Positions 45,053 to 54,904 are shown, counted from the first letter of the stretch. The stretch: DNA of 64,000 nt from Flammeovirga sp. EKP202 (GCF_014534745.1 NZ_JACVVP010000013.1:108844-172843); one strand, 5' to 3'. Notes: a model not told the origin generated them from the letters alone. Numbers and translations: made by a program.

Positions 45053-46540
45053 ATGGTTGCATTAGTTTTTCCACATCAATTATTCGAAAATTCTCCTTTA
45101 TTTAATACTGAGTGTACCACATTTGTATTGATAGAGGAGTATTTATTTTTCTATCAATATAAATTTCATAAACAGAAATTATTATTTCATAGAGCTTCAA
45201 TGCTTCAGTATGCCTCATTTTTGGAAGAAAAAGGCTATGAAGTGGTGCATTGGAAAGCAGAAAATAAGGAAAAGTCTGATGTCAGATTTTTTATCAATCA
45301 ATATGCATCAGAAATCAATAAGGAAGTAGTATATATTGATCCTGTGGATGATTGGTTGAGTAGGAGACTAGAAAAGTCGCTTAAATCGAATAACATAGCC
45401 TCTCGTACATTTAGTAGCCCCATGTTCCTGAATACATCAGAGGACAATGGGCAATTTTTTAAGGCTACAAATAAGAAATTCTACCATGCTAATTTTTATA
45501 AGAAGCAGAGAATTAAGCTCAATTTACTCATAAGTGGAGAACAACAACCCGTAGGGGGGAAATGGTCCTTTGATGCAGAGAATCGAAAAAAATATCCCTC
45601 TAAAAAATTACCTCCTTTTGTCCATTTCTGTAAGAAGAATAGTTACATCTCTGAAGCCATTGAATATGTTGAAACTAATTTTTCGGAGAATTACGGCATC
45701 ATCAATGATCATTTTCTTTATCCGACTAGCTTTGATGCTGCAAGGAAATGGTTGGAAGACTTTTTAGAGGAAAGGTATCTTGAATTTGGTGCTTATGAAG
45801 ACGCTATTGTTAGTCATCAAAGTGTTTTACACCATAGTTTGTTATCTCCTTTATTGAATGCCGGATTGTTGACACCGGATTATGTGTTGGAGAGAATAAA
45901 AGAGGTGACCTTCTCGAATAATATTCCATTGAATTCCGCAGAGGGTTTAATACGTCAGATTATAGGTTGGAGAGAGTTTATCCGAGGGATTTATGAAGTG
46001 AAAGGAAGAGAGGAACGAATTTCCAATTATTTTGGTTTCACAAGAGAAATACCTTCATCGTTTTATCAAGGGACGACGGGAATTAAACCGATAGACATCA
46101 CCATTAAAAAAGTGATGAGTACGGGCTACTGTCATCACATTGAACGACTGATGGTACTTGGTAATTTTATGCTATTGTGCGAATTCAACCCCAATAGTGT
46201 TTATCAATGGTTTATGGAATTGTTTATTGATGCCTATGATTGGGTAATGGTTACTAATGTGTATGGAATGAGTCAGTTTGCTGACGGAGGGTTGATGTCT
46301 ACGAAGCCTTACATCAGTAGCAGTAATTATTTGATGAAAATGAGTGATTATAAAAAAGGGGACTGGCAACAGGTCTGGGATGGTTTGTTTTGGCGTTTTA
46401 TGGACCTTCAAAGAGAAAAAATTGGTGGTAATCCACGTATAAATATGCTCTTAAAGAAATATGATAATATGAATAAAGAGAAAAAAGAACTACTTTTAGA
46501 AAGTGCGGAAAACTTCCTAAATAAACTATCAACAAACTAA
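45053..46540 (+). CDS. COG3046 cryptochrome/photolyase-like protein missing most FeS cysteines
   Basis: A 495-residue protein of the FeS-BCP/PhrB family: N-terminal VFPHQLFEN and KQKLLFHRASMLQYASFLEE, the helical domain motif EGLIRQIIGWREFIRGIY, then CHHIERLMVLGNFMLLC and VYGMSQFADGGLMSTKPYIS. Known members bind FAD, a lumazine-type chromophore and a [4Fe-4S] cluster, and repair (6-4) photoproducts. The first cluster Cys is present (C360 in GYCHH). The three later ones, which normally follow the SDY motif, are absent: the region reads SDYKKGDWQQVWDGLFWRF (about 430-448). So it probably carries no cluster. It is in a tight operon with the photolyase and AlkB-like genes. Confidence 0.9.
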   Translation: MVALVFPHQLFENSPLFNTECTTFVLIEEYLFFYQYKFHKQKLLFHRASMLQYASFLEEKGYEVVHWKAENKEKSDVRFFINQYASEINKEVVYIDPVDDWLSRRLEKSLKSNNIASRTFSSPMFLNTSEDNGQFFKATNKKFYHANFYKKQRIKLNLLISGEQQPVGGKWSFDAENRKKYPSKKLPPFVHFCKKNSYISEAIEYVETNFSENYGIINDHFLYPTSFDAARKWLEDFLEERYLEFGAYEDAIVSHQSVLHHSLLSPLLNAGLLTPDYVLERIKEVTFSNNIPLNSAEGLIRQIIGWREFIRGIYEVKGREERISNYFGFTREIPSSFYQGTTGIKPIDITIKKVMSTGYCHHIERLMVLGNFMLLCEFNPNSVYQWFMELFIDAYDWVMVTNVYGMSQFADGGLMSTKPYISSSNYLMKMSDYKKGDWQQVWDGLFWRFMDLQREKIGGNPRINMLLKKYDNMNKEKKELLLESAENFLNKLSTN

Positions 46541-46544
46541 AATT

Positions 46545-47156
46545 ATGCTCTCTTTATTTGACCAAACCTCGAATCAATCACAAAATTTATTACCCTTTGA
46601 AGGGGATGCCTTTTACTATGGTAAAGTCTTTTCTTTTGCAGAAGCGACCTCTTTGTATCAAAACTTATTTTCTACTATAGATTGGCAATCTGATCTTATT
46701 AAGATGTTTGGAAAGGAAATTCTAACCAAACGTAAAATGGCTTGGTATGGCCTAGAACCTTATGAGTATACTTATTCTAAGGTCAAAAAAACGGCACTTT
46801 TGTTTAATGATACACTGCTACAGCTTTTAAAGGTAGTGGAAGAAAAAACAGGGGAGACTTATAATTCCTGTCTTTTGAACCTTTATCATGACGGAAATGA
46901 AGGAATGGGCTACCATAGTGACAATGAAAAAGAAATGAAAGAATATGGTGCTATAGCTTCTTTATCGTTAGGGGCAGAGCGTAAGTTTTCTTTTAAACAT
47001 AGGGAAACGAAAGAGAAAGTCAATCTTTTGCTGGAACATGGTTCTTTGTTAGTGATGAAAGGGGAGACCCAAAAGCATTGGGTACATGCTTTACCTGTGA
47101 GCAAGAGAGTTTTGAAGCCAAGGATAAATTTGACCTTCCGAACAGTGGTGTTATGA
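46545..47156 (+). CDS. AlkB-like 2-oxoglutarate/Fe(II) dioxygenase
   Basis: A 203-residue protein. The Fe(II) facial triad is H124xD126 (GYHSDNE) and H181 (KHWVHALP). The 2-oxoglutarate-binding RxNxTFR motif is near the C-terminus (PRINLTFRTVV). LLNLYHDGNEGMGYHSDNE and SLSLGAERKFSF match AlkB homologues that remove methyl groups from N1-methyladenine and N3-methylcytosine in DNA or RNA. It starts 4 bases after the previous stop and closes the four-gene repair operon. The adjacent genes point to repair of UV and alkylation damage. It could also be an RNA or protein demethylase. Confidence 0.92.
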   Translation: MLSLFDQTSNQSQNLLPFEGDAFYYGKVFSFAEATSLYQNLFSTIDWQSDLIKMFGKEILTKRKMAWYGLEPYEYTYSKVKKTALLFNDTLLQLLKVVEEKTGETYNSCLLNLYHDGNEGMGYHSDNEKEMKEYGAIASLSLGAERKFSFKHRETKEKVNLLLEHGSLLVMKGETQKHWVHALPVSKRVLKPRINLTFRTVVL

Positions 47157-47199
47157 AGTAGGCAAGAGATATTGAAAGGGAATACTATCAGCTAAGCAC

Positions 47200-47587
47200 A
47201 ATGTAAACTAAGTTATCGAATATTTATGGTATTTAGAAATCAGGAGATTTCTGATGATCTGAAGGACACGAATGATGCTTACGCTTAACATTCGCGCCAG
47301 TGGGCTTTCTACCATTTTAGTTTGGTAGTACTCCTCCCCGGCATTGAAGGGAAAAGCGTAAAGAATTTCATGGATTGAGCCGTTAAAAATGATTTTGTTG
47401 TTTGAGCGCAGCGAGTTTAAAATCATTTAGGCGAGAGGAATGTAATTTAGCTTTTGACTTCTAAGCCTAGATTTTTTGCTTCGTTTTTCATCAATGGAAA
47501 AATGAAGAAGAAGGGAGCTTGAAAGTAGGAGGACATAAAAGCATGCAGAATAATTAATTGGAATTTTGCAGTAATTTAGTTTACAAT
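47200..47587 (+). repeat. full MITE-like repeat, copy G
   Basis: About 388 bp. Left end AATGTAAACTAAGTTATCG and (reverse complement) right end ATTGTAAACTAAATTACTG form good terminal inverted repeats; AGCAC/GTGCT outside extends the symmetry. It carries the hairpin module (AGAAATCAGGAGATTTCT) and the long module, but not the ACGTTTT palindrome. It fills the gap between the AlkB gene and the SGBP terminator. Confidence 0.72.
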
Positions 47588-47661
47588 GTGCTAAAAAAAC
47601 ACGAGATACAAACAAGGAAGTTTGAAAGTATAATCCTGATGTCTTCTTGAAGACAAGAAAT

Positions 47662-47695
47662 AAAAAAACAGGACACCCAAACTCGGATGCCCTGT
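47662..47695 (-). terminator. terminator of the SusCD-SGBP operon
   Basis: On the minus strand ACAGGGCATCC pairs with GGGTGTCCTGT (with a G-T pair), followed by a T-run. Confidence 0.85.
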
Positions 47696-47722
47696 AATCT
47701 TTATTAGATTGATTTATTTTTC

Positions 47723-49234
47723 TTATTCAGCTGCTGGAACTTCGTATTCATAGAATTTAAAGTTATCAAACTCTACTTCAGTTTGTCCGCCAGCACCACT
47801 TATGATTTGTAAGTGAAGTTTAGCACTTGGCCAATCAGCAGGTGGTTGTTTGTTTGTTAAGATTTGTACTTTTTGCCAAACACCTTCATTTTCAGGCTTT
47901 AAAGCATTCGTACAGCAAACGCCCATCCACTCTTTATAGTTGTCTGCCCATCCGTCGCTAGGCATCACTCTCCAAGTCATTTGAAGTCCGTTTCCACCAG
48001 GATTACTTTTCACTTTTACCCAGTATTCAAAAGCATATGTTTTATCCTTGCTTAGTGAAATGAAACCTTGATCCATACCCATTTGAGCGTTTGTACCTTC
48101 ATCCATCACGATGTTTAATACCTTCGTACCAGATTGAGCACCTGAAGAAAGAACGTTTACATTAGCAAAACCTTTTTGGTTCCAAGGGCTTGCGAAAGGA
48201 CTTATTGTACCATCCTCAAAATCAGGGTTGATTGTCAATAAGTTTTCAATGTAAACTTTCACATCTTGATCGGTAAATGTCTCTAATTTCACGAAGTCAG
48301 ATGATTGTACAGTACCTACAGTTGCATCATAAGAAACGACTGCACTTTGAGAGTTATAGATGTCGTTTGCCAATACAATCTCTACAATACTAGCATCATT
48401 TTTATTTAATTGTACCGCATTGATAGTTGCTGCTGCACCATCTACTTTCACTGTGAAGGCAGGAATTTGGCTAGCGTCAATCGCATCCATTTCTCTAGAG
48501 AATTGTAACTGTAGAGTACCTCCGTTGCTACTTTCTTCAGCTCCTGTCATCACAACTGGTAAAGTAGAAGGGATAACTTCGATATAATCAGGGATGATCA
48601 ACGTATCTGCACGACCATAAGGCTCTACTCTTGAAGAAACTAATCCTACTGAGAATTTACCTAACTTTTTGTATTGGATATCAACAGTTTTTGTTTCTAA
48701 TGTTTCTTCTTGACCATCAATTAACCACTCGTAGGTATCAGGGCTTCCTGAAGATGTATCTGTCATCGTTACAATTGAACCTGCTTCGACGATATATCGA
48801 CCATTCTCTTCAGTGTAATTACCTTCAATGCCTGTTACTGCAATATCTGTAGTGATTGTATCGAGTACAGTTACTAAGAAAGTAGAGTCTTCCATGTAGA
48901 TTCCTGTAGAATCTTCGAATTCCCATTCGATTTTTAAAGGAATCTCACCTACTTCCATGAATTTTACAAAAGCAGTTTCTTCTTTTAAAACAGAGTCATC
49001 GTTATTGATAAAATAAGAAGGGAAAGGTACCGTCCATTTTCTGTCTAAAAATCCTTTTGAACCGTCTGCAATTGAGATTTGTTGGTTGATCTCAACAGTG
49101 ATTTGATTGGCATAAGGAGAAAATATGGCAATATCTTGGAAGTCTCCGTAAGGAACAACTTCATCTTTCTGACAGGATGTGAGAGCAATTACCAATGCCA
49201 TCACTCCAAGTGATATATTTTTTAGAATTTTCAT
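47723..49234 (-). CDS. surface glycan-binding lipoprotein (SusE-position)
   Basis: A 503-residue protein with lipobox ALTSC (Cys21), so lipid-anchored and probably exported to the cell surface. Residues 150-215 resemble a PKD domain (SGSPDTYEWLIDGQEETLE). An Ig-like or Big-type region follows (AEESSNGGTLQLQFSREMDA). The last 170 residues form a CBM4/9-like beta-sandwich (NPDFEDGTISPFASPWNQKG, TYAFEYWVKV). It is the third gene after susC and susD, 15 bases from susD, the place of SusE/F-type proteins that hold glycan at the surface. The bound glycan is unknown. Confidence 0.82.
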   Translation of the reverse strand: MKILKNISLGVMALVIALTSCQKDEVVPYGDFQDIAIFSPYANQITVEINQQISIADGSKGFLDRKWTVPFPSYFINNDDSVLKEETAFVKFMEVGEIPLKIEWEFEDSTGIYMEDSTFLVTVLDTITTDIAVTGIEGNYTEENGRYIVEAGSIVTMTDTSSGSPDTYEWLIDGQEETLETKTVDIQYKKLGKFSVGLVSSRVEPYGRADTLIIPDYIEVIPSTLPVVMTGAEESSNGGTLQLQFSREMDAIDASQIPAFTVKVDGAAATINAVQLNKNDASIVEIVLANDIYNSQSAVVSYDATVGTVQSSDFVKLETFTDQDVKVYIENLLTINPDFEDGTISPFASPWNQKGFANVNVLSSGAQSGTKVLNIVMDEGTNAQMGMDQGFISLSKDKTYAFEYWVKVKSNPGGNGLQMTWRVMPSDGWADNYKEWMGVCCTNALKPENEGVWQKVQILTNKQPPADWPSAKLHLQIISGAGGQTEVEFDNFKFYEYEVPAAE

Positions 49235-49249
49235 GTTCTAATTCTTTAA

Positions 49250-50887
49250 TTAGTTGTTGATGTTAGGATTAGTAAGTGCTTCATCCACAGGAATAGGGAA
49301 GTAGTCATGTGCAAGAGGAGTGTAAGCCGCAGCACCTTCTACATATTCTCTCAAAGGAACAATATCAACATCCTCATCAGTGATATATCTAAGGTTCTTC
49401 TCTTGGATTGTAAATTCTAACTTTGATAATCGGTCATACTGCTCTTTCACTTTGTCCCAACGTCTTAAATCAACCCAACGTGTATCGTGACCTTCAAACA
49501 TTAATTCTTTAGGTCTCTCATCCCACATAATGTGCTCCATTAATGACTTAGCCGTGTAGTTTACAGGGTCAATTTGCATTACACCTGATCTCGCTCTGAT
49601 TTGATTGACTAAGTTAGCCGCTTCGTTTACTGCACCGTCACCATTCAACTCTAAAATACACTCAGCATACAATAAGTAAATGTCTGCTAAACGAATGATT
49701 CTCTCATTTATACCTGAACTGTAGACATCACCTAAACCATCATTAGTATTTTGGTGATTTTGGAACTTTCTTAAATAAGAAGCCTCGTTGTTGTTGAAAC
49801 CTGCTTTTTCCACTTCTTGTTGGTAGTACGTTGTACCATCATCTGCTAGTGCAATAGAAGCTTCACATCTTAAAGAATATACTCTATCGTCATTTCTGCT
49901 GTCATCGGGATCCATAGGATCTTCTTTTAGTTGCATTGTCATCCAGTAAGAAGGCATTACAACTCTCCATCCACCTGCACCACCTGGTGCTAATGTTCTT
50001 GCTCTAGTAGTACCTTCAGACCCTGTAGGACCATCTTGTGCACCAGCTGCAGCAGAACCTGCTTTTTGAGTAGCAGAGAACACTACTTCGAAGATCGATT
50101 CTGAGTTGAACTCGTGTTCTGTATCAAAGTTCCATGAAATTTCAGGAGTCAATTGATACAAGTCCGTTCTATCGATGAGTTTTTTGTATTCAACTCTTGC
50201 TTGCTCATAGTTATGTTCATTGATGTAAACATGACCTAAGAAACCTGTTGCAGCGCCCCAAGTTGCACGACCTAAATTGTTGTCGTCCCATTCTTCAGGA
50301 AGGTTTTCTTGAGCGTGTACTAAATCTTCCATAAGGAAAGCCAACACGTCTTCTTTAGGAGCAAGTGGTTTAGCGAAGTCTTCTTTTGAAGCAGGCACTG
50401 TTTTGTGAAGGATTACGCTACCGTGGTTGTATGTAGAGTATAACCAGTAATAACAAACACCACGTACAAAACGAGCTTCTGCAATAAATAGTGCTTTTTC
50501 TTCTTCATCCATTTCAATACCTGGTACTTTTTCAATGACCTGATTGGCACGAAGAATAGCAGTATACAAATCTGCCCACTTTTCTTTTACAACGTTTGTG
50601 TTATCGTTAAATGATAACTTTTGAAGTGATTGAGCACCCGCATTCCAGTTGTTTGGTCTACCTGTATCAGATCTTACCGGTGTGTTTACGGCAGAAGTAC
50701 CACCTGTAACACCATGACCTTGTAAACCACTGTATGTTGCCATTAATCCTTTGAAAGCATCCTCTCTATTTTGCCAGAAAGAATCTTCTGTAATTGTATT
50801 TACATTTTCTACATCGAAATAGTCTGTACAGCTTGATAATGCAGCTGACAAAGCAAGTCCAACGAATATTTTAGATATAAATTTCAT
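49250..50887 (-). CDS. SusD/RagB-family outer-membrane lipoprotein
   Basis: A 545-residue SusD homologue with lipobox ALSSC (Cys20). It contains the SusD TPR-like helices and the typical C-terminal block: NQIRARSGVMQID, MWDERPKELMFEGHDTRWVD, LRRWDK and YFPIPVDEALTNPNINN. SusD forms the lid of the SusC pore and captures oligosaccharides for TonB-dependent uptake. The 14-base gap to susC and the shared terminator indicate one operon. Confidence 0.95.
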   Translation of the reverse strand: MKFISKIFVGLALSAALSSCTDYFDVENVNTITEDSFWQNREDAFKGLMATYSGLQGHGVTGGTSAVNTPVRSDTGRPNNWNAGAQSLQKLSFNDNTNVVKEKWADLYTAILRANQVIEKVPGIEMDEEEKALFIAEARFVRGVCYYWLYSTYNHGSVILHKTVPASKEDFAKPLAPKEDVLAFLMEDLVHAQENLPEEWDDNNLGRATWGAATGFLGHVYINEHNYEQARVEYKKLIDRTDLYQLTPEISWNFDTEHEFNSESIFEVVFSATQKAGSAAAGAQDGPTGSEGTTRARTLAPGGAGGWRVVMPSYWMTMQLKEDPMDPDDSRNDDRVYSLRCEASIALADDGTTYYQQEVEKAGFNNNEASYLRKFQNHQNTNDGLGDVYSSGINERIIRLADIYLLYAECILELNGDGAVNEAANLVNQIRARSGVMQIDPVNYTAKSLMEHIMWDERPKELMFEGHDTRWVDLRRWDKVKEQYDRLSKLEFTIQEKNLRYITDEDVDIVPLREYVEGAAAYTPLAHDYFPIPVDEALTNPNINN

Positions 50888-50901
50888 GATTGTAAGTAAG
50901 T

Positions 50902-53900
50902 TTAGAATTCAAGAGAAAAACCACCTCTGTATACTGCTGAGATTGGATAGTTAGCTCTATCAACACCTCTTAAGAAGATACTTTGTGATCCTACTTCTGG
51001 ATCGAAACCTGAGTAATCTGTGAAAGTGAATGGGTTTTGAGCACTTACATAGAATCTTAAGTTGTTCATCTTCATTCTTGATACGACCGCTTTCGGTAAT
51101 GTATATCCTAATGAGATGTTTTGAATTCTTAAGTATGAACCATCTTCAATGAAGTAATCTGAGAATGTACGAGTGTTATAGTGCTCGATTTGATCTCTTG
51201 GCATTGGAATATTTGAAGTAGGGTTACTTGGTGACCAAGCATTTACTAGCTCACCATTTCTCTTTGTTAAGTAAGAGTAAGCTCTTGCACCGTTGTATAC
51301 TTTCGCACCCATTGAAGCGAATAATTGTACACCTAAATCAAAACCTTTGTAAGCAACATTTAAGTTAAGACCTGCTTCCCACTCAGGAGTACCAGAACCC
51401 ATGTACTGACGATCTTCTTGGTCAAGCACACCGTCACCATTTGTATCGATATATTTTAAGTCACCCAATTGAGCAGAAGGAATCATTTCTTGGTAAGCAG
51501 CTAACTCTTCAGCTGTTTGGATTGTTCCATCTGTAGGGATCAAGAAGAATGCACCTGCCGTGTAACCTGGTCTTAAGAATGTTGTAGGCTCACTATCTCT
51601 ACCAATGATGGGCTTACCACCTGAGATTGATTCAACTGATGGAGCAAGTGAAATAACTTTGTTGATGTTTCTTGTAAATGTACCGTTAACTGAGAATTTT
51701 ACATCACCAAAACGATCATTATAACCTAAAGCAATTTCAATACCTTCGTTTGATAAGTTACCCACGTTTTGCCATACTCTGTCATAACTGTTGGTAGAAG
51801 TAGCACCAGTTGATGGAGGAATCTGAACCGCTAATAACATGTCTCTTTTATCGTTCTTATAAACATCTACTGATAAAGTGAAACGACCTTCGAAGAACTC
51901 ACTATCTACACCAATGTTTTGAGATACGTTTGTTTCCCAACGAATAGCTCTGTCTACGAATGTTGGAGCGATAGCACCAAATTGTAAGTTGTCACTTCCT
52001 TCTCTACCTAAAGCGTAATCAACTTGTGGAGTTACGATCGATTGGTAAGGTAAGTCAGCCATTAAGTTGTTTAGCCCTTGACCTGCTTTATCACTACCCG
52101 TTTCACCATAACCATATCTAATTTTTAAAGCAGATACGTAAGGTTTAATAGGCTCCCAGAATTTCTCTTCCGATACATTCCAACCCGCAGATACTGAAGG
52201 GAACACCCCCCATCTATTAGACTCATGGAATCTTGAAGAACCATCACGTCTTATCGAAGCACTGAACAAGTAACGATTGTCGTATGCATACTGAACACGA
52301 CCTAACATACCGATATTCTTATTTTCAGAGTATCTTTCATCCGCTGCAATAAGTTCGTTGGCAGCACCGATTGATTGTGTGTCATTACTAGGGAAGTCTC
52401 TTGCTTGTACAAAATGTCTACTACCCACTGAAGTTTCAAAAGTAACACCACCTACGAAACCGACTTTATGCTTACCAAATTTTCTATTGTAAGTAGCAGT
52501 ATATTCTTGGATTGTACGTGTATATTTGTAATCTGTATATCTCAATTGAGCAACAGGGTTTGAAGCATTTACTAAAAGTAATCCGTCTTCATCACGAATA
52601 GAGTAAGATGGTTCAAATAATTTCTGATTATTATAAGAAACTGATCCACCAATGTTAGCATTCAATTTGAATCCTTTAAATAATTCATAGTTGATACGCG
52701 CATTACCATTGTAACCACTGATTGCTTGTTCGTTAACTTGATTTAATTTACCAATAAAACGACCCATGTTTTCAGGGTTAGCACCTGGTACAACTACATC
52801 TGTCTCACCAGAGTCTACACCACGTAAGATTGGAGCTTGCTTGATTGCATCATATTGTAAACCCCAAGGTTCTTTGTTGGCCATACTGTTGTTAAGGCCC
52901 ATGTTTACTTGGAACTGAAGCTTACCTTTCTTGTAAGTAGTATTTGCTCTTACAGTTTGACGTGCATAATCTGAACCCACTAAAACACCTTGCTGATCAA
53001 AGATTGTACCTGTAATATTGTACGTAAGGTTACTTGTACCACCTGAGATTCTTAAACTGTGGTTTTGCATTGGAGCCATATCGTTTTGAAGCTCGTTCAT
53101 CCAGTCCGTATCATAATACAGACCATTTTTGTTTTGCTCCAAAGGATTAAACTTACCCGTTTCCTTCAATAAGTTCGATAACTTGTTGATGTAAAGGTGC
53201 TCGTTTGTGTTGGCTAGGTTGACACCTGAAGTAATTTTCTGAACACCGTAGTACGAATCGATGTTTACTTTCATTTGTCCCGCTTTACCTCTTTTTGTTG
53301 TAATCAAAATTACACCGGCAGAGGCTCTTGAACCGTAAATGGCCGCAGATGCACCATCTTTTAGTACCTCTAATGATTCAATCTCTTGAGGAGAAATGTT
53401 AGGGTTAGAAGTATACGTTACTCCATCCACTACATATAGCGGTTCAGAACCACCATCTTGGAAAGAAGTCACACCACGAATGGTAATCGTAGAGTTTGCA
53501 CCTGGAGAACCACCAGCAGATCGAACACTCACACCGGCCATTTGACCTTGAAGTGCTGTACCGATATCTGACGTTGCTAAACGGTCAAGGTCTTCTGCCT
53601 TTACTTGAGCAATTGAACCCGTTACTTCACGTTTAGATTGTTCACCATAACCAATTACTACTACTTCCTCTAATGCTTCAGTATCATAAAGCATTGTGAT
53701 GTTAAATGTAGTTCTGTCACCTACATTAAGTGTTTGGGTAGCGTAGCCAATAGAAGTGATTTCTAGAACACTTTCTTTGCTAGGGACTTTTAATTCAAAC
53801 TTACCATTAAAGTCAGTTACTGTACCAATAGTAGTTCCTTTTACGATAACGTAAGCTCCAATTAGGGGAGCTTGCTCTTCATCAATCACAGCACCTTTAA

Positions 53901-54003
53901 CAATGAGGTCTTGTGCAAAAATTTGGATTGAAGAGAGTAATACTAGCAGAAACGTTCCGCCTAAGTATTTGAATAGATTTGCTTTTGTATAATAACAATT
54001 CAT
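50902..54003 (-). CDS. SusC/RagA TonB-dependent transporter
   Basis: A 1033-residue outer-membrane receptor. After the signal peptide comes the carboxypeptidase-D-like domain (VKGAVIDEEQAPLIGAYVIV), then the TonB box and plug: EVVVIGYGEQSKREVTGSIA, LQGQMAGVSVRSAGGSPGAN, and IESLEVLKDGASAAIYGSRA. The C-terminal barrel ends with VDRANYPISAVYRGGFSLEF, an aromatic terminus recognised by BAM. With SusD it imports oligosaccharides using TonB energy. The HTCS upstream is likely its regulator. Confidence 0.96.
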   Translation of the reverse strand: MNCYYTKANLFKYLGGTFLLVLLSSIQIFAQDLIVKGAVIDEEQAPLIGAYVIVKGTTIGTVTDFNGKFELKVPSKESVLEITSIGYATQTLNVGDRTTFNITMLYDTEALEEVVVIGYGEQSKREVTGSIAQVKAEDLDRLATSDIGTALQGQMAGVSVRSAGGSPGANSTITIRGVTSFQDGGSEPLYVVDGVTYTSNPNISPQEIESLEVLKDGASAAIYGSRASAGVILITTKRGKAGQMKVNIDSYYGVQKITSGVNLANTNEHLYINKLSNLLKETGKFNPLEQNKNGLYYDTDWMNELQNDMAPMQNHSLRISGGTSNLTYNITGTIFDQQGVLVGSDYARQTVRANTTYKKGKLQFQVNMGLNNSMANKEPWGLQYDAIKQAPILRGVDSGETDVVVPGANPENMGRFIGKLNQVNEQAISGYNGNARINYELFKGFKLNANIGGSVSYNNQKLFEPSYSIRDEDGLLLVNASNPVAQLRYTDYKYTRTIQEYTATYNRKFGKHKVGFVGGVTFETSVGSRHFVQARDFPSNDTQSIGAANELIAADERYSENKNIGMLGRVQYAYDNRYLFSASIRRDGSSRFHESNRWGVFPSVSAGWNVSEEKFWEPIKPYVSALKIRYGYGETGSDKAGQGLNNLMADLPYQSIVTPQVDYALGREGSDNLQFGAIAPTFVDRAIRWETNVSQNIGVDSEFFEGRFTLSVDVYKNDKRDMLLAVQIPPSTGATSTNSYDRVWQNVGNLSNEGIEIALGYNDRFGDVKFSVNGTFTRNINKVISLAPSVESISGGKPIIGRDSEPTTFLRPGYTAGAFFLIPTDGTIQTAEELAAYQEMIPSAQLGDLKYIDTNGDGVLDQEDRQYMGSGTPEWEAGLNLNVAYKGFDLGVQLFASMGAKVYNGARAYSYLTKRNGELVNAWSPSNPTSNIPMPRDQIEHYNTRTFSDYFIEDGSYLRIQNISLGYTLPKAVVSRMKMNNLRFYVSAQNPFTFTDYSGFDPEVGSQSIFLRGVDRANYPISAVYRGGFSLEF

Positions 54004-54054
54004 AATCTCTACATACTAAGATTTAAAAATTCAATTCATTTATCATTGACAGTT

Positions 54055-54062
54055 CAAATCTA
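54055..54062 (-). promoter_or_regulatory. -7 box of the susC operon
   Basis: The minus strand reads TAGATTTG, a full match to TAnnTTTG, 51 bases before the susC ATG. There is no -33 element at the usual distance, consistent with dependence on the HTCS activator. From here to 54432 the sequence is AT-rich leader with no gene. Confidence 0.5.
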
Positions 54063-54432
54063 GATTGTTAATTTTTCATAAGTGTTAAAAAAACCATTGT
54101 AAAATCGGGGGTAAAAAATATTGTTAACCTTCTGTATTTGTATTTAAACCGCGATTTAAATTATACACCCCCTATATGTTTAAATGTTTTGTCAGTGTGT
54201 TGGTATTGAGTGTAATTTGAGAAATACCAATGAACGATTATAAAAGAGTGAAGAGTGTAGTTTTAACCATAATTCCGAATTTTATACTTTCACTTTCAAT
54301 ATTTGTTCATAAAAATTAAGTTAAAACTTAATAATCTGAGAGGCGAAAAATAATTTATTTTATCCCTTATGGTTTACGGGTAGACACGGATCGGTCTACC
54401 CATAGCAACTTCTTCGTATAAAGTCATAGTAC

Positions 54433-54862
54433 ATTGTAAACTAAATTATCGTCAACTTTCAATCCGTATTTCTACTAGATTTTATAGGGCCTACTTTCAA
54501 ACTTTCTTCTTCTTCATTTTTGTCTTGAAACAAAAACGAAGCAAAAAATTCAAGGCTTAGAAGTCAAAAGCTAAATTTCATTCCTCTCGCCTAAATGATT
54601 TTAAACTCGCTGCTCTCAAACAGAAAAATCATTTTTAACGACTCAATTCATGAAATTCTTAACGCTTTTCCCTTCAAGGCCGAAGAAGATACTACTAAAT
54701 GATTGTCTGATTATATTTCAAAAGACAAAGGTTTTAATAATAATCTTCTAAAATGTAGTTCTGTAGGGACGTTTTATTAAAACGTCCTCGCGAACCACAG
54801 TACACTACCATTTATCCTTCTTAAAAGGAATTAAATTAATTAACGAAAATTTAGTTTACAGT
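54433..54862 (-). repeat. full MITE-like repeat, copy H, between HTCS and susC
   Basis: The left end ATTGTAAACTAAATTATCG and (reverse complement) right end ACTGTAAACTAAATTTTCG are the best terminal inverted repeats in the window, each flanked by GTAC. Size is 430 bp against 429 for copy A, here reversed. It has the long module, the AAAGACAAAGGTTTTAATAA strip shared with copy A, and the palindrome GACGTTTTATTAAAACGTC near 54774-54795. Confidence 0.75.
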
Positions 54863-54904
54863 GTACTTAGAACAGGTTTAGAATATAATACTAACCTCAC
54901 ACTC

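Noticed and set aside
47208..47615. Minus-strand ORFs in repeat copy G
   Set aside because: Low-complexity products over a non-coding repeat; not conserved in other copies.
7034..54862. CRISPR array
   Set aside because: The repeats are long, few, spread over 47 kb and lack short regular spacers.
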